Positions 1 through 10,386 of a stretch of 64,000 bases of DNA are shown here, one piece after another. Origin of the DNA: Zygaena filipendulae (lineage: Eukaryota; Arthropoda; Insecta; Lepidoptera; Zygaenidae); the NCBI GenBank assembly GCA_907165275.2, contig OU015673.1, positions 1,999,001-2,063,000 of the forward strand, read 5' to 3'. Position 1 is the stretch's first letter. Each line of letters begins with the position of its first letter. The position numbers and the translations under genes are program-made. Under the pieces are notes generated by a model, which worked only from the letters and a program-made list of their open reading frames with translations, had not been told where the DNA came from and ran no database searches.

Positions 1-49
1 CGAGTACGAGCCTGAGACCAGGACAATGACCATCGATGAAGGTCATTAG
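1..49 (+). CDS. Partial GH1 beta-glucosidase-like gene, last codons of the upstream tandem copy
   Basis: Bases 2-46 read [15 protein letters not shown] and are followed by TAG at 47-49. The complete GH1 gene downstream ends [15 protein letters not shown] then TGA (10294-10341). The two tails differ at one residue and a few third positions, so this is the 3' end of a second, recently duplicated GH1 gene in the same orientation; the rest lies outside the window. Only the extreme C-terminus is visible, so activity cannot be judged. AATAAA-type polyadenylation candidates occur near 192 and 435. Confidence 0.85.
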   Translation, partial: EYEPETRTMTIDEGH

Positions 50-548
50 AACTGAAGAAAGTTTTCAATGCCTATGTACGCGAACGTGCGGAGCAAATTT
101 TACATTATTGTCAACCCTTTTTTATTAAAAACAACATTCAATACATAGGTAAATTATAAATTCCAAAATGTGCTAACCATAGTAAAAAAAAAATAAAAAA
201 AATGTAGAAATAGTTGCTTCGAACGCAAAAAAAACTACCCAGAAAAAGACTATATTTAAATGATAATAACTAATCAAATTATTAAGATTTATGTATCTTT
301 TCCTCTTCACTAGATTCATACAATCATCGAGAAGCACCGTGAATAGATGGAAAATTAAAAGATACCTATAACTTCACCATAGTTGTCTATGATGTACATA
401 GTTATGTAATTTACAATTAATTTATATCTACCTAAATAAATAAGTTATACGAATTTGTTGAAATAATGATTTTTATTGAAACTGTACATCTTTCGGCATG
501 TTGAAAAAAATAATCTATATGCCTATCTATATCTATACTAATCTATAA

Positions 549-747
549 TCCTACTAATATTATAAATGTGAAAGTGTGGATGTTTGGATGTTTGTCACTT
601 AATCACGCAAAAACGGCTGGACGGATTTGGATGAAATTTGGCATGCATGTTGTCAGCGGTACAGAAAAGGACATAGGGTACTTTTTATTCCGGAATTCCC
701 GCGGGAACTCAGAGATTACTGAGGGTGAAATCGCGTGGCACAGCTAA
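549..747 (+). mobile_element. Helitron-like non-autonomous element, + orientation
   Basis: Starts TCCTACTAATATTATAAA after an A, and ends in a GGGTGAAA hairpin region followed by GCACAGCTAA and a T. A TC start, a GC-rich hairpin just before a CTRR end and insertion between A and T are the hallmarks of Helitrons. The family recurs dozens of times in both orientations in this window. The closing hairpin here has lost some pairs (ATCGCGT instead of ACCGCGG). Confidence 0.75.
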
Positions 748-1164
748 TAATATTATAAAGAGGTAAAGTTTGTGAATTGTGAGTTTATGAGTTTGTGACA
801 TTGTGCGTAATCCTCTGGATCTACTGAACCGATATTTTTTTTCCAATAGAATGGAATATGATAGCAGATGGATGACATAATCCGGTATTTATCTACAGAG
901 TTGAATTTTATTATTTATCTACAGGGTCTAACGTAGTTAAATACCTATATTTATTTAACGTTGTTAGTAGAACTAGGTCATTGACATTAAACTTCAAGAG
1001 ATACTACAAGAATATAGTAGATTTTTATTTCTCATCCCATGATAACATTACATATTTATTTATTTATTTATTCGGAAATCAAAAGGCAAAAAAGCATAAA
1101 TTAAAAATAACATAAAGAAATTACCTAGAACAAACAGTTTTCACATATACCTACCTATAGGGCA

Positions 1165-1460
1165 CTAGCTGTGCCCCGCGGTTTCACCCACGTGAGTTTC
1201 GAAATTTCCACAGAAAGTCCAATGTAGCCTATCTACTCTTTATAACATTAGCTATTTAGCAGTGAAAGTCCCGTTAAAATCGGTCCAACCGTTTGAGATA
1301 TTCACCCGCGTGAATTTCGGGATTCCCATAGAATTTCCCAAATTCTTTCATATTATTCTTCTTCTACTTACAATAACAAACACAACAAAAAAATAGTTAG
1401 CGAAATCAGTCAAGCCGTTCACGCGTAATGCCGTGATCAAGGGAAATATGGATTCACTTT
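1165..1460 (-). mobile_element. Helitron-like element, - orientation
   Basis: Begins CTAGCTGTGCCCCGCGG, the reverse complement of the family's 3' end, including the CCGCGG...CC(G/A)CG hairpin. Its distal end is diverged and I cannot place it exactly. Confidence 0.65.
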
Positions 1461-1720
1461 TATACATATAATATACCTACAATATACATTTTACATAGAT
1501 ATAGAGCAGAGACACATTCAAGAGCAATGATATAAGAAGTAGATATTAATAGAGATAATTTACAAAAAATTCACGCATACTTATTTGACGTAAGGTTTTC
1601 AAAATTTGACGGGTTTTATCTTATCTATTATATCCGTAACACATAACGATTGGAGATTTTCTTCAAGAGTTTTATTATGGCAACGCATATTATGTAATAC
1701 TATGAGCATATTATGTAAGA

Positions 1721-1949
1721 CTAGTTGTGCCCCGCGGTTTCACCCGCGTTAATTTCAGAGTTCCCGCGGGAATTCCGGGATAAAAAGTACCCTAGGTGTT
1801 AATCTGATGTATAAGCTATATTGTTGTAAAGTTTAATTTAAATCCATCCAGTAGTTTTTGCGTGAAAGAGTAACAAACATCCGTCCATCCATCCATCCAT
1901 ATCCATCCATACACACTTACAAACTTTCGCGTTTATAATATTACTAGGA
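1721..1949 (-). mobile_element. Helitron-like element, - orientation, well preserved
   Basis: Runs from CTAG at 1721 to TTACTAGGA at 1949 and contains a CCAT/CCATC simple repeat. Very similar to the copy at 34825-35035 and to the insert in the SINE at 15969-16132, so this subfamily was recently active. Confidence 0.8.
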
Positions 1950-2088
1950 CTATTACCTCAAAACCCCACTACTGGTACTTTTTGCTTGGACGCCCACATA
2001 TTATAGGCAGGCTGAGAGGTAGGTACAGAGTGTTTCTAGAATCTGAGGAGATTCAAGATGGATATGTACCTCAGACAAAATAAATATT

Positions 2089-2640
2089 TTTTCATTACTC
2101 ATACTCGGAAAGTAGGTCTGAAGTTGCCTGAGAAGCGGGTTGAAAGTAACCCTTTTCAGCCCTAGGGAGAATCGCTTTCAACTGACAACTGTCAAATTAT
2201 TAAAAAAAAAACTAGGTCTATTTTCACATTTCTATTGAACCATGTTTCAACTTTCTATACAGCCAGCGCGATGTAAAATTGAAATAACGTAAAGTTTAAG
2301 TAGGTATTAATTAAAATAAAATTCACTCACTTTTTCTTAAGCTAATTCCTATTTATATTTTTTTATTTTCTTTAATTAATACTTAATAATTAAAGAAAAT
2401 ATTTTTTTTGATGCCTTTATTATAATTTAGGTCGCCACAATGTAAATAAAAAATACTGGCTGAATAGCTAGCCGGCCAAAGAAAAAGAAATAGGTGGGAA
2501 AGCGTCAAGCGACCATCCGATCTTCACTCATTTTTTCTTTAGGTAATTCCTATTTTTTATTTTGACTTTCCTTCCATTCGTAATGAAAAGCACAGTGTTA
2601 TCCTCGTTACTTTCACCCCTAGGATAACAATGTACTATTT
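2089..2640 (+). mobile_element. Fold-back/MITE family, copy 1
   Basis: Shares long stretches with 50253-51780 and 61310-61635: an end near TTTTCATTACTCATACTCGG, the motif TTGCCTGAGAAGCGGGTTGA, and a distal part with CACAGTGTTATCC and CCTAGGATAACAATGTACTA. No coding capacity. The superfamily is not assigned. Confidence 0.6.
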
Positions 2641-2740
2641 TTTTCGTCTGAGGGATATACAGATATTTTTGTCGCATTGAATACGATTAAAGAATGTAGC
2701 TATTGCAATAAAATTTATATCGAATCTATGTAGTATAATT

Positions 2741-2888
2741 GGACATAGATAAGCAATAGTGTGTTAACCCACACTGGAGAAATTATAAGGTAAACATATA
2801 ATTAAAAAAAATTCCCTAACTCTCAATAAATCGTTCTGAATAGGTAACTTAATTTTGTGGGTTAACATGTTATTGCTTATCTGCGTCC
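2741..2888 (+). mobile_element. MITE, GGAC-AGATAAGCAATA family, internally deleted copy
   Basis: Terminal inverted repeats begin GGACATAGATAAGCAATA on the left and, read inverted, GGACGCAGATAAGCAATA at the right end of better copies. This copy is about 148 bp against about 235 bp for full copies, so its middle is deleted. It is flanked by AATT on both sides (2737-2740, 2889-2892), a 4-bp target duplication. Confidence 0.8.
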
Positions 2889-3003
2889 AATTATAAGTTA
2901 TAAATTTGTTGGTTGTATATTGTTTTTTTTTTGCCCTTGACATAATTGTTTGGTACTAATATAATAAAAGTTATGGAAAACTTAAAATAAAAACTATATT
3001 TAC

Positions 3004-3163
3004 AAATTAAAAAATTGCCCTAGGTCCTCCACAGCTGGAAGCGTGGCATAAAAAAATAATAATTTCTAATATCTTTGCATCTAGAACGTTTGGAAATGTG
3101 TTTTTGGGACGCGCGTTATGGAAGAGGAATGTTGTTGGTCGTAGTGAATAAGGACCCAGTTCA
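3004..3163 (-). repeat. Interspersed repeat with ACGCGCGT...TTGGTC core
   Basis: The inverse of a sequence also at 8738-8810, 23980-24040 and 29016-29290; the core reads ACCAACAACATTCCTTGCCC on the opposite strand. Unclassified. Confidence 0.55.
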
Positions 3164-3499
3164 TTTGCTTATTCAATTATTTCTTCACTTGTCTTCGAAG
3201 TTTTATGTTGTTGTTGTGGTATGATTTGCCTTGTGTGCCTTTGTACTATCCGGTATCCGGCCGACGTGTCCCGACATGGGCCCCAAAAAGTGGGCATAAT
3301 TTTATTTTTAAAGCAAAAGGTATAGGTATTAGGTATTCCAATAAAAAGTATTCGATTTATCCAATATGTACCTATATATTGGTGCCCCTTTCGGCAGAGT
3401 ACCTATGCAAGATAACTTGGGTTTAGATAAGGCACTTTTTATATGTTTGTTTATTATTCTTGTGTGTTGTGCAGAAATAAATGTTATTTTATTCTATTC

Positions 3500-3682
3500 T
3501 ATATAAAAATGAATCCCTATTTCCCTTGATCGCGGCATCACGCATCAACGGCTGGACAGATCATCATGAAATTTAGCATACACTGTGTCAGGGGTACAGA
3601 GAAGGACATAGGGTACTTTCTATCCAAGAATTCCCGCGGGAACTCCGAAATCACCGCGGATGAAACCGCGGGGGACAGCTAG
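3500..3682 (+). mobile_element. Helitron-like element, + orientation
   Basis: Ends with the hairpin GCGGATGAAACCGCGG and GACAGCTAG at 3682 followed by T. The 5' boundary is degraded near 3500. It lies just upstream of the GH1 promoter. Confidence 0.65.
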
Positions 3683-3733
3683 TCAAGGATATTTTTCATT
3701 GATAAAATGTAAACTATAAGTTTCCTATCGACA

Positions 3734-3815
3734 CGAGGACTGATAACAGAATCTTCCCTGCTGTGATAATCAGATAAAATCTTTATAAAAACCCCTCTTA
3801 TATAAATCAATCAGA
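3734..3815 (+). promoter_or_regulatory. Core promoter and GATA-motif cluster of the GH1 gene
   Basis: TATAAAA at 3784-3790 is followed 29 bp later by a TCAGA initiator (3811-3815). This places the start site near 3813, with a 5' UTR of about 20 nt before the ATG at 3834. Immediately upstream are three WGATAR motifs (TGATAA 3741, TGATAA 3764, AGATAA 3772). GATA factors drive many digestive-enzyme genes in the insect midgut; that this applies here is inference. Confidence 0.6.
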
Positions 3816-3833
3816 GATATAGAAAAAAAAAAC

Positions 3834-6800
3834 ATGAAGCTGCTTGCCGTGGCATTAAGGTCGGTAATTAAACATCCTTTTTTACTAATTTAATATAAAC
3901 TTCTAAACTAATATGGTAGGACTTACTTTAACATTATTAATACATTTCTCAAATTTTATTTACCTACTAGCTACTGGTTCACCGTGGTTTCACCCACGTT
4001 AATTTCGGAGTTCCCGTCGGAATTTCGGGATAAAAAGTAGCCTAAGTTTACTCCTTATAACATTAGCTATCTGTGAGTGAAAGTCCCGTCAAAATAGGTC
4101 CAGCCGTTTTAGAGATTAGCCGGAACAAACATACAGACAGACAGAGAAAAATTAAAAAAAAAATATTTTTTGATGTAAGTACCTTACTTATATACCTATA
4201 CCTACTTTCGTATGCATTAAGTGAAAAGCTGAAATTTGAATCTAAAATTTGAAATTACAGACAGACACTTCAATTTTATTTATTTGTACATAATGTATGA
4301 CGATTGACGACGTTATGGCAGACAGACAGCTCTATTCCAACTATATTTTGTTTGCATTGTTTTTGAACTCAAATTGCTAAAGCTTTTTTAATTGCTAATT
4401 TCTTTTTTTTTTCGTAAAAATGTATTTCTGTCTAGGAATTCAAAGACCATACAGTCAAGTCAGATATTTATACCTACACACTTGCTGCTCCCCGCGGTTT
4501 CACCCCCGATCATTTCGGAGTCGTCGCTGAGAGGACGTTTCACTAGCTGCGGCAGCGACTGTTGTACTTTTGAATAACAAAATAAAAACAAAACAAAAAC
4601 GAACGTGACTAAGTTATATAACATGTTATATAACATTCAGTGTCCACATTATCTGTAACATGTTATATAACATGTTTTGTGTGTACACACCGTAATAATA
4701 ATACTATCTCGTTTATCGTACAGCATCTCCGTGCTTTGCTGCAATGCCTCCATAACTAGGCAGCAGAGGAGTTTTCCTGATGATTTCATCTTTGGAACCG
4801 CCACCGCGTCCTATCAGATAGAAGGAGCATGGAACGAAGATGGTTAGTACTATTTTGTGTCTATGATAATTTTACAAAACTTGCTTACTTGTATATAACT
4901 ACCTAATCTCAATCTCGGAAACGGCTCCAACGATTGTGATGAAATTTAGTACCTATGCAGGGGGTTTCAAAGCTCGTTCTGTCCGTGTTATCTGGCAATG
5001 GAAATGTTTGGTAGGTACTGCTTTTCTGCTTAACAATAGATGGCGCTATGAGCGAAGCTCGGTCGCCCAGATATTAGTAAACCAGACCTGATCTGAAAAT
5101 TTTGGTAGGTACTTTCTTATCTTTTTATATAATTAAAAGGTACGCTTTTTTATTCAATTGGTAATTTAGGTATGTTGACATTATAAATATAGAATAAACT
5201 TTTGTTAGGTAGGTACCTTATTCGAGTGGTTTAAGTATCATTTTAAATGGGCACAGTTATTCTATTTTTAAAAGAGTTCAATAAATTCTATTTTCCTCCA
5301 ACGTCCTCATTTTTATGAATTATGTAACGGTTAGGTACTTGTTTGTTTTGTTTTTTAAATATAAACCAGCCGTGCCCCGTGGTTTCACCCGCGTGAGTTT
5401 CGGAATTCCCACAGTAACTCCAAATTAGTCCCTATAACATCAGCTAATGAGCAGTGAAAGTTCTCTCGAAATCGGTCCAACCGTTTCGGGGATTCACCCA
5501 CATGAATATTGGAATTCTCGTCGAAACTCCAAACTTCTTTTATTCTTCTTTTCCTTACAATAACGAACACAAAAAAAAAGAATTAGCGAAATTGGTCCAG
5601 CCGTTCACCGTGATGCCGTCACCAAGGGAAATAGGGATTCATTTTTCCTTAGTTTTCCTTATCGGCATAATGAGTGATATAAGTCCATTTTTTACTTTTC
5701 GTAAAAAAAATTGACTAGATACTTTTTGCCAATCAAACTTTTCCGCCTATCATTTTAGACAAGGGTGAAAACATTTGGGACCGCATGACCCACACCCAAC
5801 CAGAGGTCATTAAAGATCAGAGCAACGGTGACGTGGCGGCCGACTCGTATCACAACTACAAGAGAGACGTGGAAATGATGCGAGAACTTGGACTGGACGC
5901 TTACCGATTTTCCTTCTCATGGGCCAGACTGCTACCCACCGGATTCACGAACAAAATCAGCGAAGCCGGACTGACATTCTACAACAACTACATAAACGAA
6001 ATGTTGAAATACAACATCGAACCGATGGCAACGATGTACCACTGGGATCTGCCGCAGAAACTCCAAGATCTCGGCGGGTTCGCCAATCCACATTTCGTCG
6101 ATTGGTTCGAAGATTACGCTCGTGTGCTGTACGAGAATTTCGGTGATAGAATCAAGTTGTGGATCACCTTCAACGAGCCCAGACAGATTTGCGAGCAAGG
6201 GTACGGTGATGTGACGAAAGCTCCTATATTGAACGCGACTGGTATCGGTGAATATATCTGCGCCAAGCATCTTACTCTTGCCCACGCTAGGGCCTACCAC
6301 GCGTATGTAAATGACTACAAAGACATGCAAGGAGGCGTGTGCGGAATAACAATCAACGTATCAGCATTCGAACCGGATACTGATACGGAAGAGGATCGGT
6401 TCGCTGCCGAGCTCAAAAAGCAAGCTGATGTAAGTAATCCGACCGCTGTGAGAATGTGTTTTAACAGTCATCTTCATAATATCAGTCAACGGACGTCCAC
6501 TGGACAAGGTTCTTTCCCAAGAACAACTGGTATAGTGCTTTCCTCATACAGTCGAACTAAATAATTACCTATCTCTAACAGATCGTCACACATCTATCTA
6601 TTCCGTGATCTATATGGTGGGAGGGCTGCCCACACCACGTGTTCCTACTGTAATCACCCTTCGAAAACTTTTCTACCACAACAGCCGTCAGCTTTACAGT
6701 CAATATACACTTTAAGCTTGGCAAATTTTTAAACTTTATCGTTTACTTAGGTTCTCCTACGGATCTCCTCTTTAGATTTGAACAACCAAGGAAATAGGGG

Positions 6801-9800
6801 AAAATAGAAGCTAGCTCTCTCTATTGCTTTTTGACTGACTTTGAGTTTGAATAGCTTAAAGTGCTTATGACTCAAATGGTGATAAAATCAACTTCTTTTC
6901 AGTGGGGGCTCTACGCTGAACCTATATTTTCTGAAGAAGGTGGTTTCCCAAAAGAACTATCAGAAAAAGTGTCCATGAAGAGTGCGGCCCAAGGGTACGC
7001 CAGGTCCAGACTGCCTGAGTTTACCGAAGAAGAAAAAGCTTATATTAGAGGTGCTTCAGATTTTTTCGGCATTAACCACTACACTGCTAACTTGATATCT
7101 GCAAACAGTTATAAAAGAGAACATGCGGTGCCATCCATTGGTGATGACATCGATGTGGGATATTATCAGCCCAGTGAATGGCCAAAAGGAGCTTCGTCGT
7201 GGATGTATGTAAGTATATGTTGTAGTAGTAAGTATGAGCAATTCGTTAGGCAAGCGGATATTATTTAGAATAGCATAATTTTCACACGTTATGTTTGCCA
7301 AAGGTCGCCATTTTGTTTTTCGATAATGAGATAATACCGCTTTGTATTTGGGAACACTGCGACGTTCTTAGTTATAGGTTTTAGGTTTGAAAAGTACCTA
7401 GTGACCGGTGTCAAGTTCCGATTTGCGAGCACCTACCACAAATAAATAAGTACCTATAATGAATATTCTATCCTCTGCACTATACAAAATGTCGACCGTT
7501 GTTATCCGGACAAATACTTATACAGTATTATATTATCTGTGCTTATACACAGTAGGTATGTCAACGACTGCTACAGTACAGGTATACCCAATAAAAAATC
7601 AAGACAAGCAATGAACGACGGGAAAACGTCGTGTCCTCACAAAAAAAATCCAACATTTATACTTATTTACCTATTTTAAATTGTAACACGTCATGTCCTT
7701 TAGATTTTTTTTTAAGTTTCCTGTAAATACAAGATCCTTTCTAATAATTTTATCTATTAATATTATTACCATTTATTATGATAAACTTGATGTCGTGTAA
7801 GAAAGATCGGATTTTTTGTATTTTTAACCGACTTCCAAAAAGGAGGAGGTTCTATGTTCGATTGTATGTATGTTTTTTCTAGTTAGCATTGTGTTTTATT
7901 TATTTTTTATATTTTTTTACTTTTTTTCGTCTTACAGTAGTCTAATGCCAGTAGGTACTTTTGTGTGTTAAAGTATTTTCAAGATTTAAGTGCATTTAAG
8001 TTTTTGATTACGAATAGCAATTAGCAAAACAATTAATACGACAGATCACTTTAATTTCCTTGCTATTTGTAATTATAAGGCACTTAAAGTAGACCGTCGC
8101 ATTGCTAGAATCAAAATTAGTTTTTAATTTGTACAAGCTGTTCCCTGCGGTTTTAACTGCGTAAATTTTGGAGTTCCCGCGGGATTTCCGGGTTAAAAGC
8201 ACCCTATGTCCTTCTATGTACCCGTGACAATATGTAGGTGAAATTCTGTGAAATTTCATGATGACCAGCTGAGTAGTTAAGGTGTGTAAGCGTAACAACC
8301 AAACAGAGACACATTCGAATTTAATAATACTAGTTAGGAATCCAGGGTTTGTTCATATTAGCGTTATAAAATGTTCGCATTGTTTCTTTAACAGTTAGCA
8401 CCGAACAGTCTATACAAAGCGATCATGGATCTGAAGGAAAGATACAACAATCCCGATATATACGTCACAGAGAACGGATGGTCCAGTACGGGGGGCCTGG
8501 ACGACGACGATCGGGCCACGTACTATAGAGCAGCTCTGGAGGACGTGCTGGATGCTATCGAGGATGGAGTGAACCTGAAGGGGTACATGGCTTGGAGCTT
8601 GCTGGACAACTATGAATGGATGCAGGGTTACACGTGAGTATAGATGGGCAATCAACACGTTGTGTGGGTTTAAATCCGTAAAAAACAGCTTTTTACGGTC
8701 TTTTATCCGGCTTAAACCGAAAACGGCCGGCTTTTATCAGGACCCTTCTCTATGACCAACAACATTCCTTGCCCATAACGCGCGTCCTAAAAACACAATA
8801 GGGTATATTACGCAATATTTCAAAAATAGAGCCATAGAAAAGCGTTATCGTGAAAGATTCACTAAAAAAATTTCAATAGTTTCCAAAATATTCAACTTTT
8901 AATTTTGTGAAACGGAACGTTGCAACGAAACACCAATCACAGCCAAGCTTGACACATGACGTCACTTTTATTTTTTTAAGAAACATTTACCTCTTTCAGA
9001 GAAGGCAAAAGAAACTAAGTGCATACAGTCAACGCATATTTTCCATTTTCTGAAGTTTTTTACTTTAAAATGCATCGGTAAGATGCATTTCGATTCTTTA
9101 CTGGAACTTTTGGAAGTAAATTGACACAGTTCAACCTTAATTTCGCTTTTGGATATTGAAGTTATCTGTCTATCAGTGTCACATGACCCTGTCAATACGA
9201 CAGTGACATTTCTATCACAGATTAATAAGGCGTAATTTTGAACAAGTGACGTCATTCCGCGTTTCGGCGGTAAGGTCTAAAGTAGGAACTTTGAAACGCT
9301 CTATTTAATTAATTTATGCATATATTTTTTTTCTTTTTCTTGCTTTGTTTAAGTAGGCCATATATCTTTAAGAAAGACTGAAAAAAAAATTCATGCAAGT
9401 ACCCTATTCCGACCGCTCCAGATGACAAAATATTTTTTAAAGTGAAACTTCACGTCAGGGGTACAGAGAAGGACTTAGGGTACGGGTACTTTTGAACCCG
9501 GAATTCCCACAGGACCTCCGAAATTAACGTGACTGAAATTACGGGGAACAGCTCAATAATTACACGTGTAAAAGGGGCAGCAAAGGGCCGTCGATATGAT
9601 CTGTCAGCGATCCATTCTTGCGTGCTCAGACTGCTCAGTAGGTTCTAGTTTCACATTATATTTTTTGGGCAAATTACATTAAAAAAATTAATAAAAAATG
9701 TTTATAGATGGGATGTGAATCAAATACCTACTGAGGCTACTGAATAGACATAGACAAATTTTTTATACAACGTGTTAATGAATTAACTGAAAACCTGATA

Positions 9801-10341
9801 CACCCCATTTAAAAAAGTAAACAATATTATGATTAAAATATATTTTATGTCGAAAAAATTTATACTTTAAAAGTTATTCAACATTAGTTTGGAGGTGACC
9901 TATCTACGAAATTCTAAGCGCTACGCCCGCGCCTACCGGTTCGAATTTTTTTGCTGCGGGCGGCGTACGCGCCTAATATTGTATCATAGATAATTTAGAC
10001 ATGGGCTAGTAAAAATGAAAAAATATAACCTATATTAAAACATAGTGCGATCGATTCGCTAGTTGATTCTGAGCAAAATACCAATATAATATATAATAAT
10101 ATAGTTTTCAGTTAATTCACGTTGTATAGGACAAAATGGGATTCTCTTCCCTCGTTTAATTTGACCTAACCTTTTTTCCAGTGAGCGTTTCGGCCTGTAC
10201 GAGGTGGACTTCGAGTCGCCGATGCGCACGCGCACGCCGCGGAAGTCCGCGTTCGTGTACAAGCAGATCATCAAGACGCGCGTCATCGACCACGAGTACG
10301 AGCCAGAGACCATGACAATGACCATCGATGAAGGACACTGA
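3834..10341 (+). CDS. Secreted GH1 beta-glucosidase / myrosinase-like enzyme, six exons
   Basis: Exons: 3834-3859, 4724-4842, 5759-6429, 6903-7208, 8395-8633, 10182-10341. All introns are GT-AG and the sum is 1521 nt (506 aa plus TGA), the usual GH1 size. Residues 1-17 ([17 protein letters not shown]) look like a signal peptide. The GH1 N-terminal signature [16 protein letters not shown] spans 31-45, with Q40 a sugar-binding residue; YHWDLP includes H143. The acid/base glutamate is E188 in TFNEP and the nucleophile is E400 in TENG. The aglycone-side motif [11 protein letters not shown] is in exon 5. It should hydrolyse beta-glucosides outside the cell, probably in the gut lumen; lepidopteran relatives are annotated myrosinase-1-like or lactase-phlorizin hydrolase-like. 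Substrate cannot be read from sequence. Exon 4 joins exon 3 as [18 protein letters not shown], giving normal spacing. All active-site residues are intact. An upstream tandem copy ends at 49. Confidence 0.95.
3967..4145 (-). mobile_element. Helitron-like element in GH1 intron 1
   Basis: CTAGCTACTGGTTCACCGTGG at its start is a diverged form of the family end. It lies between exons 1 and 2. The distal end is degraded. Confidence 0.55.
5366..5645 (-). mobile_element. Helitron-like element in GH1 intron 2
   Basis: Starts with CAGCCGTGCCCCGTGG, followed by TTTCACCCGCGTGAG, and carries two internal TTC(A)CCC-GTGAAT segments like the copy at 1165. It ends about 115 bp before exon 3. The small ORFs across it come from the repeat. 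Confidence 0.6.
7820..7885 (+). repeat. Interspersed fragment with CCGACTTCCAAAAAGGAGGAGG
   Basis: The same motif occurs at 59525-59590 and, inverted, near 18068-18105. It is a widespread repeat fragment in lepidopteran DNA; the parent element is not determined here. Confidence 0.5.
8134..8339 (-). mobile_element. Helitron-like element in GH1 intron 4
   Basis: Runs from CAAGCTGTTCCCTGCGG to ATACTAGTTAGGA, ending about 55 bp before the exon 5 acceptor. The body matches the family (GAGTTCCCGCGGGATTTCCG). Confidence 0.7.
8738..8810 (+). repeat. Interspersed repeat fragment, intron 5
   Basis: A copy of the family at 3004-3163 and 29016-29290 (CTATGACCAACAACATTCC followed by AACGCGCGTCC). Unclassified. 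Confidence 0.5.
9764..10128 (+). mobile_element. MITE, ACAACGTGTTAAT family, in GH1 intron 5
   Basis: The left terminus TATACAACGTGTTAATG and the right terminus TCAGTTAATTCACGTTGTATA are inverted repeats; a few bases are lost on the right. An internal CG-rich block GGCGGCGTACGCGCC is shared with 33991-34336. It ends 53 bp before the acceptor of exon 6. Confidence 0.75.
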
Positions 10342-10380
10342 TTATATCAGTAAACGTATCAAATACGTTATTAAATAAGC

Positions 10381-10386
10381 AATAAA
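10381..10386 (+). terminator. Polyadenylation signal of the GH1 gene
   Basis: AATAAA lies 40 nt after the TGA stop, followed by a T-rich stretch. This gives a short 3' UTR of about 60 nt. Confidence 0.7.

Larger units (their letters stand above)
50..3733. other. Intergenic spacer between the two GH1 copies
   Basis: No supportable gene. The spacer holds Helitron-like copies (about 549-747, 1165-1460, 1721-1949, 3500-3682), a fold-back type element (2089-2640), a short MITE (2741-2888) and a copy of another interspersed family (3004-3163). Small ORFs here lack codon bias and fall on or next to these repeats. Confidence 0.7.

Noticed and set aside
6861..6902. Upstream ATG ([14 protein letters not shown]) as part of GH1 exon 4
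   Set aside because: The stretch is intron: the acceptor TTCTTTTCAG precedes TGGGGG, and splicing there gives the normal GH1 spacing [12 protein letters not shown].
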